Part shown: positions 16,492 to 25,555 of the stretch, piece after piece
Numbering within the stretch: position 1 is the first letter of the stretch
How the letters are laid out: every line of letters starts with the position of its first letter
Assembly: GCA_022448645.1 (NCBI GenBank)
Contig: JAKVBZ010000004.1
Location: 1-64,000, forward strand
DNA from: Pirellulaceae bacterium
GTDB taxonomy: Bacteria > Planctomycetota > Planctomycetia > Pirellulales > Pirellulaceae
Direction of reading: 5' to 3'
DNA length: 64,000 bases
Position numbers and translations under genes: made by a program
The notes under the pieces: generated by a model
Databases searched by the model: none
What the model was told of the DNA's origin: nothing
Seen by the model: only the letters and a program-made list of their open reading frames with translations

Positions 16492-17793
16492 TCAGGCTGA
16501 GCTTCGTGGCAGTGCGCTACCTTTTGGCTGTCGAAGCACGACGATCCACAGCAGCACGACAGCGACTAACAACAAACTACTAACGACCTGCGATATTGTC
16601 AGCCCCCAGGCAATGCTCTCGTCGGCTCGAATGATTTCCAGCAAGTATCTGGCAATGGGGTACAGTGTGAGGCATAGAGCTATGACTTCGCCATCTCGCC
16701 GCCGATACGGGTAGTAAGCGCACAGGAATAGACACAGTAATAGGGCGTGGATGCTACTGTATACCTGCGTTGGGTGGACCGGTAATGATTGAGCCGGCCA
16801 GTTGGCCAGGGAAGAAGTAGCCGTTTTGCCGTTTTTTAGAGTGACAGTCATTTCCCGATTTACCTGAGCCAGAGCCGCATAGAGTTCGTGGTTGGTGCTG
16901 ACCGGCGCGCCGTTAATCGTGTTGATGACATCACCCGGGCGAAAACCGGCTTGGTCTGCTGGTGAGTTATGTGCGATCCATGTCACCACAGGTTGATCGG
17001 CATCTGTTTGATCTGTTCCGGCAGCCATCTGTAGGCCGTGAAAATGTCCCATCTGACTCTGGAACTCATAGGCGGGGCTTAGCAGACGGTCATCCACGCG
17101 TGAGCTGGAACGGGGAAAACGCAGTGCCCAGGGTGCTTCGCAGACTTGCCCGAAACAACAGCCGTTGAGCAGGCAACCGATGCGCCCACAGGCTAGTCCA
17201 AGAAGCAGGCTGGGTGCGATGAGATCTGCCATAGCCAGTACGGGCAGACGATGACGGATAAAAAACGTACAGGCCGCGATACTGGCACCGATGAGGGATC
17301 CGTAAACAACCAATCCTCCTTCGGTCACTTTCAACGTAGCTGCCAGTGTCTCACCGAGTGTCGGGCGCTGGAACTGGTCCCAAAATTCAATGACAAAAAA
17401 CAATCGGGCTCCTAACAGGCCGGCGATCATCATCGAAAAGGCAAGTGATATGATCCATTCTGGATCGATTCCCATCCGGCGTGCACGGTACATGGCAAGC
17501 CCCACTCCGGTCACGATTCCCAGTAGCATCATGACCCCGTAGCCACGAATGGGAAGTCCGACTGGTGCGCCTGACGAATCGGTTGCTTCCAAATGTGGAA
17601 GAAAGATCACGGCACCACCCAGGAGGCCAAAGACGATGAAGTGCTGGATAGTTTCTGATCGCCAACTGTGTGTTCGTATCGACAAGGCGATGATGGGTAT
17701 GGCCACCAGTGCCCACACGCCCAAACCCCATCCCCATCCGAAGACAGGAATTCCCAGGATTTCATGTGGTATATGGATCAGCGTTTGTAACAT
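16492..17793 (-). CDS. lgt: Prolipoprotein diacylglyceryl transferase with inserted PDZ domain
   Basis: 433 residues; ordinary Lgt has ~260-290. It is a polytopic inner-membrane enzyme that transfers diacylglycerol from phosphatidylglycerol to the lipobox Cys of prelipoproteins. Family landmarks are PIRGYGVMMLLGI (~81), GGLVVYGSLIGA (~159-170), the Arg/Asn-bearing CGRIGCLLNGCCFG (~202-215), and HPTQVYSS (~340) with the last membrane helices after it. Between ~255 and ~335 sits a PDZ-like domain (VVTWIAHNSPADQAGFRPGD, then VINTINGAPVSTNHEL) inserted before the C-terminal helices. It lies 38 bases downstream of panC, probably in one transcript. The insertion is genuine sequence, not a frameshift. 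Confidence 0.93.
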   Translation of the reverse strand: MLQTLIHIPHEILGIPVFGWGWGLGVWALVAIPIIALSIRTHSWRSETIQHFIVFGLLGGAVIFLPHLEATDSSGAPVGLPIRGYGVMMLLGIVTGVGLAMYRARRMGIDPEWIISLAFSMMIAGLLGARLFFVIEFWDQFQRPTLGETLAATLKVTEGGLVVYGSLIGASIAACTFFIRHRLPVLAMADLIAPSLLLGLACGRIGCLLNGCCFGQVCEAPWALRFPRSSSRVDDRLLSPAYEFQSQMGHFHGLQMAAGTDQTDADQPVVTWIAHNSPADQAGFRPGDVINTINGAPVSTNHELYAALAQVNREMTVTLKNGKTATSSLANWPAQSLPVHPTQVYSSIHALLLCLFLCAYYPYRRRDGEVIALCLTLYPIARYLLEIIRADESIAWGLTISQVVSSLLLVAVVLLWIVVLRQPKGSALPRSSA

Positions 17794-17831
17794 GGACCAA
17801 ATGTTGGGTTCAGGAAATCGCTCGGAGTGAA

Positions 17832-18725
17832 CTAGGGTGTAAGCAACTCGTTGTCGATCAGCCGAGTATTTCCGATCCGGGCAGCGACAAGTGCCATGGT
17901 TGGCTGTGTGATGTGCTGTACTTCACCGAGTGACTCAGGATCCGCCAGGCTGATGTAATCGACGTGCACGACTCCCGCATCGGCGAATACTTGTCGCATC
18001 CGTGCAGCAATCGCTGCGGCATCCCGTTGTCCCTGTTGAACCAGCTCGGCAGCCACTCGCAAACTTTGAGACAACGCCTTGGCTTGCTGTTGTTCGTCGG
18101 CGGTTAGGTAATCGTTGCGTGAGCTGAGGGCGATGCCCGAGGCGTCACGGACAGTTGGACAAACGAAGACCCGCGTAGGAATATTTAAATCCTGCACCAT
18201 GTGCCGTATGACGAGTGACTGTTGATAGTCTTTTTGGCCAAAATAGGCGATGTCAGCCGGAATCAGTTGAAACAACTTCAATACGATTGTCGTCACACCT
18301 TGAAAATGACCTGGCCGACACCGGCCTTCTAAGGGTGCGGCGACCTCGGGTGGTTTTACATAAGTGGAAAACCCGGGAGGATACATTTCACCTTTTTGAG
18401 GGATGAAGACCACATCGACATTCCATTCGGACAGGCGTTTGACGTCCATCGCTTCCGAGCGAGGATAGTGACTGAGGTCCTCGCCTTGGCCGAACTGTGT
18501 CGGATTGACGAAGATGGTGGCCACGGTCAGGTCGCAATCCCGTACGCTTGCTTCGACAAGACTTAAGTGCCCAGCATGGATAGCCCCCATGGTTGGCACC
18601 AGACCAATTGATTTTCCTGCTTGGCGCGCAGCACGCACCAGAGCATGGATCTCTGAGGCATAGGTCAGAATGCGAGGCTGACGTGCTGTGGTACTGGTCA
18701 ACTCTGCCAACGTCACGCTCATCAA
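17832..18725 (-). CDS. panC: Pantothenate synthetase (pantoate-beta-alanine ligase)
   Basis: 297 residues. It catalyses ATP-dependent condensation of pantoate with beta-alanine to pantothenate, the precursor of CoA. Visible are GLVPTMGAIHAGHLSLVE (~41-58, the HIGH-like nucleotide site MGxxHxGH), FVNPTQFGQGEDLSHYPR (~73-90), AYFGQKDYQQ (~160) and the SSRNDYL motif. Length and motif order are normal. MM at the start leaves a one-codon ambiguity. It lies directly upstream of lgt in the same direction. Confidence 0.96.
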   Translation of the reverse strand: MMSVTLAELTSTTARQPRILTYASEIHALVRAARQAGKSIGLVPTMGAIHAGHLSLVEASVRDCDLTVATIFVNPTQFGQGEDLSHYPRSEAMDVKRLSEWNVDVVFIPQKGEMYPPGFSTYVKPPEVAAPLEGRCRPGHFQGVTTIVLKLFQLIPADIAYFGQKDYQQSLVIRHMVQDLNIPTRVFVCPTVRDASGIALSSRNDYLTADEQQQAKALSQSLRVAAELVQQGQRDAAAIAARMRQVFADAGVVHVDYISLADPESLGEVQHITQPTMALVAARIGNTRLIDNELLTP

Positions 18726-18987
18726 GAAGGATTAAATCGAAAACAGCCGGCAGCTGCTTAATCAAACTAACCGGCGTGTCCCGTTTTGTCCACACGGATT
18801 CAAGGACATCCTTCCGCCAGTTTGGGTCCGCTGCGGCCAAGCGCATTTGACGTTTGGGTAATCCAGTCGATAATAAAACGGTTGACCGGCTATTCAAGTT
18901 GCCTTGCCGGTGACAGCATCCGTCGCATCGGCTTCCGAAATCGGCTCGTGTGCCCTTGCGTGCTCATCGCGTTTCTGGCCTAGATAT

Positions 18988-20886
18988 ATGCCATTCTTGA
19001 ACTTCTTTACCCACCGCCCAGGAGCAAAATCCCATTGGCAGGTGTGTGTTTTCGTTTTGTTGATGAGCGTGTTTTCTCGGGCGGGCTGGTCGGCGACCGA
19101 ATCTCAAAACGAGCCGTTCGTATTTCAAGACACGGTACCACATGTCACTGGTTACGAAAGTTACGCCGTCCGGCCATGGACGGAACCGGAAAAGCAGCGA
19201 GTACGGCAGGCTGTCCGCACGGTGAGAGTCTTGGCACCAGGAGTGATCGATCGCGCCACCGCGTACCGTTCTGTAAACATTTATCGCAGCCGAGATCTTG
19301 TCATTCGCCGTGCCTTGGCCATTGCAAGTCCTATTCGTAATGGTCTCTTCGTTACCGACCGTTTACTTGATGGTCGACACAAAAAACGGGTGGAAGATAC
19401 GCTGATTCATGAATGTGCTCACCTGATCGATGTCGCGCATCTATTGGAAATCGATCCGAACTGGACTTCGGCTGTGTTGCCACGGATGCAACGAGTGTGT
19501 GAGCTGGTACGAGCTCGTGGTAGCACGTATTTTGACGTCAGTTTTCCTCAATGGGCCCCGGGGTACGCGCGTAGTCAAGACCTTAAGTACCGCCAACTTG
19601 CCATTCAAGAAGGCATGCCTGCCTTGTATGCTTGTACTAATCTGGCGGAAGCGTTAGCTGTATGTGTCGAACGTCGGATGAAGGGTTATCGACCACCGTC
19701 AGCCATGGATGTCTTTTTGCAGGAACATTTTTTTCGGACGCCGTTCCAGGCCGATCCCGAAATGCAAAGTGTCCATGCGGCGATGACGCAGCACGTCGCA
19801 GGTGAACGTGACGCAGCACTGGAATCCTACACAGCATTGATCGAGTCCTCATCTCGCTTTCGTACATTGACACGCTTTCGCGCTGCTGTGTTGAGCGACC
19901 AGAGAAAATGGGAGGAAGCGATTGCCGACCTGACGACAGCCTTAGAAGTCTTTCGAGTGTCTTCTAAGGCGATGGCCGACATTTACAAGCAACGTGCTCG
20001 TTGTTTTATGTTGCAACGAAAATTTGAATTGTCGATTGCGGACATTAATCATGCTATTGAACTCGATGGTCCTGGGCGAAGTGAGAACTATGTGGCTCGT
20101 GCCGATGTCTGGAAACGGATGGGCAAAGTAGATGAAGCGATCCAAGACTTGTCCCATGTGATTGAGATTTACCCTGAGTCGCAAAGCGCCTACCAGCAAC
20201 GTGCCTATTTGTGGCGCAGGAAAGGCGATGTGGCGAAAGAGGAAGCCGATTGGACAAAAATGATCGAAGTGGAAAAGGACAGTGTCTACGGGCTTCGACA
20301 GCGGGCCATGCTCAGGAATCGCCACCAGCGCACGGAAGATGCAATTCTCGATTGGACTCAGATTTTATCGCGCCAGCCGAAAGATCAAACGGCCTTGGTG
20401 GGACGGGCTCGTGCCTACGAGACATTGAACAAGTTCGAATTGGCGGCACGTGATTATCAACGCCTAAAAATCAGCTTTCCCAGTGCTGGTTATCGATATT
20501 GTGTCGATCTGGCGCGCTGTTTGGTCGAACTGGGACGATATCCTGCCGCCATCCGTGAATGGGACGCGGCGATAGAACAACGCGGTAATTACTATATTCC
20601 TTACCAGGAAAAGGCTTGGCTACTGGCAACTTGCCCCGACGCGTCTATCCGCAAAGGTGAACTGGCGAAGCAGCTGGCTGAGAAAGCGTGTGAGCTCACA
20701 AATGATCGGTATTGTCGCTGTCTAGAAGCGCTCGCAGCGGCTTATTCCCAAATGGGTGATTTTCAACAGGCGATCCAGTATCAGGGCAAAGCCCTTGAAG
20801 TGGCTCGCACAGAAACAGACAAAGAAGCGGCGCAGAAACGCATGGGGCTTTATGAAGCGGGAATGACCATCTCTCAGGCCAAATAG
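18988..20886 (+). CDS. Secreted TPR protein with HExxH motif
   Basis: 632 residues from the ATG at 18988, chosen because it gives a clean signal peptide (CVFVLLMSVFSRAGWSA). The N-terminal ~250 residues contain LIHECAHLIDVAHLLE (HExxH at ~141), as in zinc peptidases, although I could not fix a third ligand. From ~270 to the end there are about nine tetratricopeptide repeats (for example AIADLTTALEVFRVSSKAMA, then SIADINHAIELDGPGRSENY and AIQDLSHVIEIYPESQSAYQ). It is probably exported and may scaffold a complex. It is divergent from panC and convergent with the folK fusion. Confidence 0.82.
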   Translation: MPFLNFFTHRPGAKSHWQVCVFVLLMSVFSRAGWSATESQNEPFVFQDTVPHVTGYESYAVRPWTEPEKQRVRQAVRTVRVLAPGVIDRATAYRSVNIYRSRDLVIRRALAIASPIRNGLFVTDRLLDGRHKKRVEDTLIHECAHLIDVAHLLEIDPNWTSAVLPRMQRVCELVRARGSTYFDVSFPQWAPGYARSQDLKYRQLAIQEGMPALYACTNLAEALAVCVERRMKGYRPPSAMDVFLQEHFFRTPFQADPEMQSVHAAMTQHVAGERDAALESYTALIESSSRFRTLTRFRAAVLSDQRKWEEAIADLTTALEVFRVSSKAMADIYKQRARCFMLQRKFELSIADINHAIELDGPGRSENYVARADVWKRMGKVDEAIQDLSHVIEIYPESQSAYQQRAYLWRRKGDVAKEEADWTKMIEVEKDSVYGLRQRAMLRNRHQRTEDAILDWTQILSRQPKDQTALVGRARAYETLNKFELAARDYQRLKISFPSAGYRYCVDLARCLVELGRYPAAIREWDAAIEQRGNYYIPYQEKAWLLATCPDASIRKGELAKQLAEKACELTNDRYCRCLEALAAAYSQMGDFQQAIQYQGKALEVARTETDKEAAQKRMGLYEAGMTISQAK

Positions 20887-20923
20887 CATGGCTGCGCTCG
20901 CACAACACCAATGTTGCGAACGA

Positions 20924-21979
20924 TCAGGCAACCGTAACCGAGCAGCGAATGGCTTCGATCACGGCAGTTGCTTCGTTAAGCCAATTTGGATCGGTGATGT
21001 CTAAGGGAACTACGGGAGCTTCGTCAGCACTTGTTGCCCAGGCGTGCAGCGATTGGGCCAGGCTATGGAGCTGGGCAGCTTCGACAGGTTGTTTGTCGCA
21101 AGCATCATCGGAATGCACGCGGCTTAGGATCTTCTCAACGGGTGCGCGCAATAGCATCACCACCGTTGGCACAATGACGTTACCACGATATTGTGTCCGT
21201 TCTTCGACTAGGCGTTGTAGATCTTGATCAGGCATCCAAAGTTCCGCGTAAGCCATGCTTTGAGACCACCAATATTTGCTGATGAAACAAGCCTCGTGGT
21301 CCGTAAAATGTCTTCGGTGCAGTAATTCTGATCGACCACAAAGAAGAAAACGTTCCGTTTCCCAGGACTTCTCGATTGGTGAAGCGTGATAATGCGCCAG
21401 CAAAGCGTCTTCGATCACATCGGGCACAACACGCATGGCGTTGAGTCGTGCTAGGGAGTGAAGTAACTTGCTTTTCCCAACTCCTGGAACACCCGCCAGG
21501 GCGACATATGGAGGGTGTCGATTCAAGTTGGCTAACAATTCTTTTATGGTCCAGCCGGTGACAGGATGGATCATCTCGGGAGCAATCTCGACCGCCGGCG
21601 CTAACACAAAAGGTCGAAATGTCATGCGTGGATGAGGAAGCGTCAATGGTCCTGGCTGTCGGCTGACCGAACCGTAGAGGAGTAGATCGAGATCGATCGT
21701 ACGAGCATTCCAGCGAATGTTCCGTTTGCGGTCTAATCGACGCTCTATTCCCTGCAGCCATTGGAACAATTGTATCGGGGACAGGGAGGTTTCGGCTCGC
21801 AGAACTCCATTTAAAAAATTTGGTTGTCCAGCTGGACCACCAATTGGTAACGATTCATACCATCGGCTGACTTGGACCGCACGGATCTGTGGATGGTGAG
21901 AAAATTTGGCGATGGCTTGCTGTAAATATTGCAAGCGATTTCCCAGGTTCGATCCCAGGGCAACGAGGCAGACAGGCAT
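20924..21979 (-). CDS. folK: FolK fused to deoxynucleoside-kinase-like domain
   Basis: 351 residues. Residues 1-~150 are 6-hydroxymethyl-7,8-dihydropterin pyrophosphokinase (VALGSNLGNR at the start, NARTIDLDLLLYG at ~91, HPRMTFRPFVLAPAVEI at ~116), the folate-pathway step before dihydropteroate synthase. Residues ~155-350 form a P-loop kinase-like domain (AGVPGVGKSKLL, ~162-173) with DQDLQRLVEERTQYRG-like and RAPVEKILSRV-like segments, as in the deoxynucleoside kinase/Dck family. The two parts are continuous in one frame. FolK alone is ~160 residues. The nucleoside specificity is unknown. Confidence 0.88.
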   Translation of the reverse strand: MPVCLVALGSNLGNRLQYLQQAIAKFSHHPQIRAVQVSRWYESLPIGGPAGQPNFLNGVLRAETSLSPIQLFQWLQGIERRLDRKRNIRWNARTIDLDLLLYGSVSRQPGPLTLPHPRMTFRPFVLAPAVEIAPEMIHPVTGWTIKELLANLNRHPPYVALAGVPGVGKSKLLHSLARLNAMRVVPDVIEDALLAHYHASPIEKSWETERFLLCGRSELLHRRHFTDHEACFISKYWWSQSMAYAELWMPDQDLQRLVEERTQYRGNVIVPTVVMLLRAPVEKILSRVHSDDACDKQPVEAAQLHSLAQSLHAWATSADEAPVVPLDITDPNWLNEATAVIEAIRCSVTVA

Positions 21980-22045
21980 CAGTTTAGCTTCCGCGAGCGT
22001 TCCAGGATTTCTGGCAGACAGACGACGCCATGCGATGCACCAATC

Positions 22046-22081
22046 AAAAAAAAAGCGACGAAGAAATTTTTTCTCCGTCGC
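22046..22081 (-). terminator. Strong intrinsic terminator, minus strand
   Basis: On the minus strand, GCGACG (22081-22076) pairs with CGTCGC (22060-22055), and the pairing can extend through GAGAAA/TTTCTT. The hairpin is followed by nine T's (22054-22046). It lies 67 bases upstream of folK and points the same way, so it must end a transcript that begins further upstream (above 22081), not folK itself. Confidence 0.8.
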
Positions 22082-22096
22082 CTCCGTCGAAGCGAA

Positions 22097-22207
22097 TCAG
22101 CGCGATCCGTCACACCCGCTATGGACGAAAAAATGGAGGGGACGTCCGTACCACAACTTTAGGTCGTCGGCGGTCGATCCGGTCTGTTGCCGCCCCCCAT
22201 GTAGCAT
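22097..22207 (-). CDS. Possible 36-residue protein before a terminator
   Basis: An ATG at 22207 (minus strand) is preceded by GAGG seven bases upstream and opens a 36-codon frame beginning MLHGGRQQTGSTADD and ending FFVHSGCDGSR. The stop is 15 bases before the hairpin of the minus-strand terminator. No homologue is recognised. The frame may equally be chance inside a small non-coding RNA of about 150-250 bases ending at the same terminator. Either way, something on this strand is transcribed. Confidence 0.35.
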   Translation of the reverse strand: MLHGGRQQTGSTADDLKLWYGRPLHFFVHSGCDGSR

Positions 22208-22631
22208 GCTATTACCTCAAATTCAGGAAAGACTTATCATGAGTAAGCGCGCACCGCGAACCTCCAAAAAACACCATGGTTGACAAAACTACTGCCGTGT
22301 CAGCATCTCTCGATGTTGACACTTCCTGTGAACGACTTGCTGAATCGAATCGCTCATTAATAGGTAGCTGCCATCAAGGAAACTTTGCAAAATTTACTCT
22401 TTGCAAAATTCTCCGAACTGCGAAGTTGAACGAAGGTTGAATGTCACACGCGAACTTCTTTATCGACACATTTTGCGAATGTAGAACGGTTTGTCAAGCA
22501 ACCTAACGCAAACTTTTTTTAACACGCATTAAATTTTTTCAATGTTACTCATTCCTACTTGCGAATTGTTTTCTGATTTGATAGTGCCACATCTGTCATT
22601 CGAAATCGGTTTATCGTGCGAAGTGTGAACC
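22208..22631. other. Divergent AT-rich intergenic region
   Basis: It lies between the putative small minus-strand transcript and the membrane-protein gene at 22632. It is AT-rich, with A/T runs around 22380-22410 and 22510-22560, fitting promoters in both directions. A 14-residue frame at 22240-22284 (plus) is too short to support. Confidence 0.4.
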
Positions 22632-24353
22632 ATGAATCAGCGACAAATGGTATCGAAAGCTGACATCTTTGGCGCTTTGTTATTAATGACGGTGGTATGG
22701 ATCTTGTATCAGGTCAACGGAACTGTTTTACCGAGCAACGATGTGACGGTGAACGTTGAGTTACCTGCGAATGTTTGGGAACGGCGCAGCGTGGTGTTTT
22801 TTCCACAGGACCATCCATCGATGTTCGTGTGGCGCAGTGGTGAAGATCAATACAACGTGTGGTACTGGGAAGCAGCTGCTCCGGATGGAAGAAGTTGGCG
22901 AGATTGGCAGCAACATGGACAACTGGAAGTGGCAAATTCGCGTTATTACCTAGCTCGCTCAACGGATCCTGCGCGGCAGGGATATGTCAGCACTTATGGG
23001 GTCGGTGCGGGGATGATCGCGCTACCCATATTCGTGCTGGGGAACACTATCGATCCGGATTTCTGGCAGAGTCGATCTGCAAAATGGATGGCAGGCAAGT
23101 GGGTGGCGTCTGCGTGCGTTGCCTTGTCGGTCGGATTAATTTTTCTTATGGCGAGTCCTTTGGTAGGTCGCTGGTTGTCTGCCGTGATTGCACTCACGTT
23201 TGGCCTGGCGACCAATGTGTGGAGTATGACAAGTCAATCGCTTTGGCAAGCTGCGCCCAGTGTGTTGTTCATCACACTGGCGATTTATTGTCTGCCACGT
23301 ATGCAGCGGCACCGCGCGTGGGCGGTGATGTGCGGTGTTGCGACGGGATGTGCCGTAGTTTGTCGTGAGTCGGCAGTGTTGTTCGCGGCGGCGGTGGCCG
23401 GGCATCTTTTGGTATGCATGTGGTTGCAGCGAGATCCTGGTGTTGCGTGGTTTCGTCGGCGGGCCTGGCGCACATTTGTCGGTTATGTTCTTGGCGGACT
23501 GCCATTTGTTTTGGCGCTTGGTTTCTATCACTGGTACTATCTCGGATCACCCTTTACCTTGGCGAAGACACAAGCAGCACTATGGTTCGCTGAATCCAAG
23601 ATGGGTAATCCGAATCTTTGGCAAACGCCGTTTGTCATCGGTTTCGCAGGACTGCTTGTTAGCCCTTCCCGAGGAGTGTTGGTGTACTCTCCAGTGTTGG
23701 TGTTTGCCATTGGGGGGGCCGTTCTTGTTTGGAAACGCAAACGCTATGCATCGTTCCGGCCATTGACGGTGGTCGCGTTGTTGTTAATCGCGATGTATGC
23801 CAAATATTTTGATTGGCATTCGGGGTGGTCATTCGGGTCGCGCTATACGACTGACATCTTACCGATGCTTGCCGTTTGTTCCGTTGCTATCGCCAAGCCG
23901 TTGGCTCGCAACAAACGCTGGAAAATATTGTTCGGATTAGCGCTAGCTTGGTCATTGTTTGTGCAAGTGTTGGGTGCATTTGCATACAATATGGTCGGTT
24001 GGAACAACCGGCCGGGATATGTGTTGGTCGATGCTTCAGGCCAAGCCGTCCAGCTGCTGATTGACCACGAAACGGCACAATTACAAGCCAAAGTTGCTGG
24101 GCACCAAATCCGGACTGTTGGTATGAACGTCGATTTAAAGCCGTTCCGCCACCGATTGTGGTCCATCTGTGACAGCCAGTTAATGTACTATGTCACACAT
24201 TTCAGCGCAGCCAGGAACAAAAAACTACGAGATGCTCGTCGCTGGTTGATGGAGTATGACGCCGTCGTTCCTCAGGGCGATGTTGGAACGGAAGAGGATG
24301 ACCGGCCCGGTTTGGATGCGGGCTCGGTCGACCAAGCGCAGCCATTAAAGTAG
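22632..24353 (+). CDS. Polytopic membrane protein, GT-C glycosyltransferase-like
   Basis: 573 residues with about 10 or more membrane helices (starting ADIFGALLLMTVVWILYQVN, then KWVASACVALSVGLIFLMAS and many more). An extracytoplasmic loop between the first and second helices (~40-125) is polar and Trp-rich (WYWEAAAPDGRSWRDWQQ), as in GT-C fold glycosyltransferases that use lipid-linked sugars. DWHSGWSFGSRY near ~400 is a polar loop typical of that group. Function beyond membrane glycosyltransferase-like is not determined. Confidence 0.7.
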   Translation: MNQRQMVSKADIFGALLLMTVVWILYQVNGTVLPSNDVTVNVELPANVWERRSVVFFPQDHPSMFVWRSGEDQYNVWYWEAAAPDGRSWRDWQQHGQLEVANSRYYLARSTDPARQGYVSTYGVGAGMIALPIFVLGNTIDPDFWQSRSAKWMAGKWVASACVALSVGLIFLMASPLVGRWLSAVIALTFGLATNVWSMTSQSLWQAAPSVLFITLAIYCLPRMQRHRAWAVMCGVATGCAVVCRESAVLFAAAVAGHLLVCMWLQRDPGVAWFRRRAWRTFVGYVLGGLPFVLALGFYHWYYLGSPFTLAKTQAALWFAESKMGNPNLWQTPFVIGFAGLLVSPSRGVLVYSPVLVFAIGGAVLVWKRKRYASFRPLTVVALLLIAMYAKYFDWHSGWSFGSRYTTDILPMLAVCSVAIAKPLARNKRWKILFGLALAWSLFVQVLGAFAYNMVGWNNRPGYVLVDASGQAVQLLIDHETAQLQAKVAGHQIRTVGMNVDLKPFRHRLWSICDSQLMYYVTHFSAARNKKLRDARRWLMEYDAVVPQGDVGTEEDDRPGLDAGSVDQAQPLK

Positions 24354-24400
24354 TCGCTCGCTCATGATTGACCGAGCAGGTTAAAACTTCGATTGGCGAG

Positions 24401-24952
24401 TTACCGATTGGGTACAGTTTGTCGCCGCTTGGCCAACGGTCGACGGTGAAATACTCGTCGTGGTATTATTTTTCGTGACACTGTCTTGGCTGGACGAGCC
24501 TTCGTGCGACGGGACGCAGAAGGTGGCATCACTTGCTCTGGAGCCACGGATGGGGCCTCATGTTCCACTCCCTCCAGCACCACGTTAGACGAGAAGAGTG
24601 AAGTCGGCTCATGCAGCCCTGCGTTCCATGGGTAGTCGAAATACTGTCGATAGTTGTAAGGATGTCTGTAGAAACAACCGTGAAATGCGGGATAACGGTG
24701 TAGGCATCGTGCATTCCCGGGATAGCATCCGTAGCGAGGTTCATAGCACGTTTGAGGCATGGGACCAAATTTGGCATAGAGTGCCCCATGTCCAAACTTA
24801 GCGTCTGGCGGATAGACGCCGCCGTAACCATCAACCATTCCGTCCGTTTCACTAAAATACTGCGCTGCACTTAAATCACGGTCATATTCACCGGGGACCT
24901 GGCCATAACCAATGTTGGTCGAAAGCATGATGGTGATCAGTGCAGCGTGCAT
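24401..24952 (-). CDS. Secreted protein with Cys/Tyr-rich planctomycete-type motif
   Basis: 183 residues with a short signal peptide (ALITIMLSTNIGYG). The core CYEPRYGCYPGNARCLHRYP, then AFHGCFYRHPYNYRQYFDYP, and NAGLHEPTS are, to my memory, a recurring planctomycete secreted-protein motif of unknown role. The C-terminal ~40 residues are very basic (RRTKARPAKTVSRKIIPRR). The many Cys, Tyr and His suggest disulfides or metal contact outside the cell. Convergent with the preceding membrane protein. Confidence 0.75.
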   Translation of the reverse strand: MHAALITIMLSTNIGYGQVPGEYDRDLSAAQYFSETDGMVDGYGGVYPPDAKFGHGALYAKFGPMPQTCYEPRYGCYPGNARCLHRYPAFHGCFYRHPYNYRQYFDYPWNAGLHEPTSLFSSNVVLEGVEHEAPSVAPEQVMPPSASRRTKARPAKTVSRKIIPRRVFHRRPLAKRRQTVPNR

Positions 24953-25555
24953 GGGCAGGTTCCTGTCAGCGTTTTTGAGATGACTTCGCGTCGCGCCCGC
25001 ATGGTTCTGTGATATGCGGTTGTCGCAGTGTGCCAGTTCGTACTTCTGAGGGACGGGTCCGTGCGCGCCGCAGTCTCACGATTCCGGATCCTCTTTATAA
25101 TTCGCTCCCAGCCAACCGTCGAAATGAGTCCACAGACGTATAGATTGTCTTGGCAACTGTAAGAAGTGGATCGACCCGAGCATCCCCAAGATCAAGTCGG
25201 TTCATTTCGACCCGTTCAATCGGAATAAGCCGCAAGCCAGCCGAAGTCATTTTAAGCTGCTTTTTTTGCCTGGATTCTGGCAGTTACAACCGATGCAATC
25301 GTTGCTATCGCACCGTTTGATACAGCGTGCCATGTTTTGTTTCCAATTCATCTAGATTAAAGAATTTAAGCATCGTGCAATTAGGCGTTCTGGGTAGTCT
25401 GAAGGCTATCAGAAAGGTTTACAGATGACATTCAAAGTTTGAAACGGTTGCGCATTGGGTCATCGATTGAAGCGGCCGTTTGCAGTACACGAACGAGACT
25501 CGTCCGGTAACCGCTAACCAGCGGATCGGTTATGAGTTCTAAGGGCAGGGAAAAG
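24953..25555. other. Divergent intergenic region
   Basis: About 600 bases without a supported gene. It separates the secreted-protein gene (minus) from the sigma-54 activator (plus). TATAAT at 25096-25101 is a possible -10 box, but the matching -35 is poor. No riboswitch or tRNA pattern was recognised. Confidence 0.35.

Noticed and set aside
22240..22284. 14-residue basic peptide MSKRAPRTSKKHHG on the plus strand
   Set aside because: Very short, and no homologue or ribosome binding site supports it.
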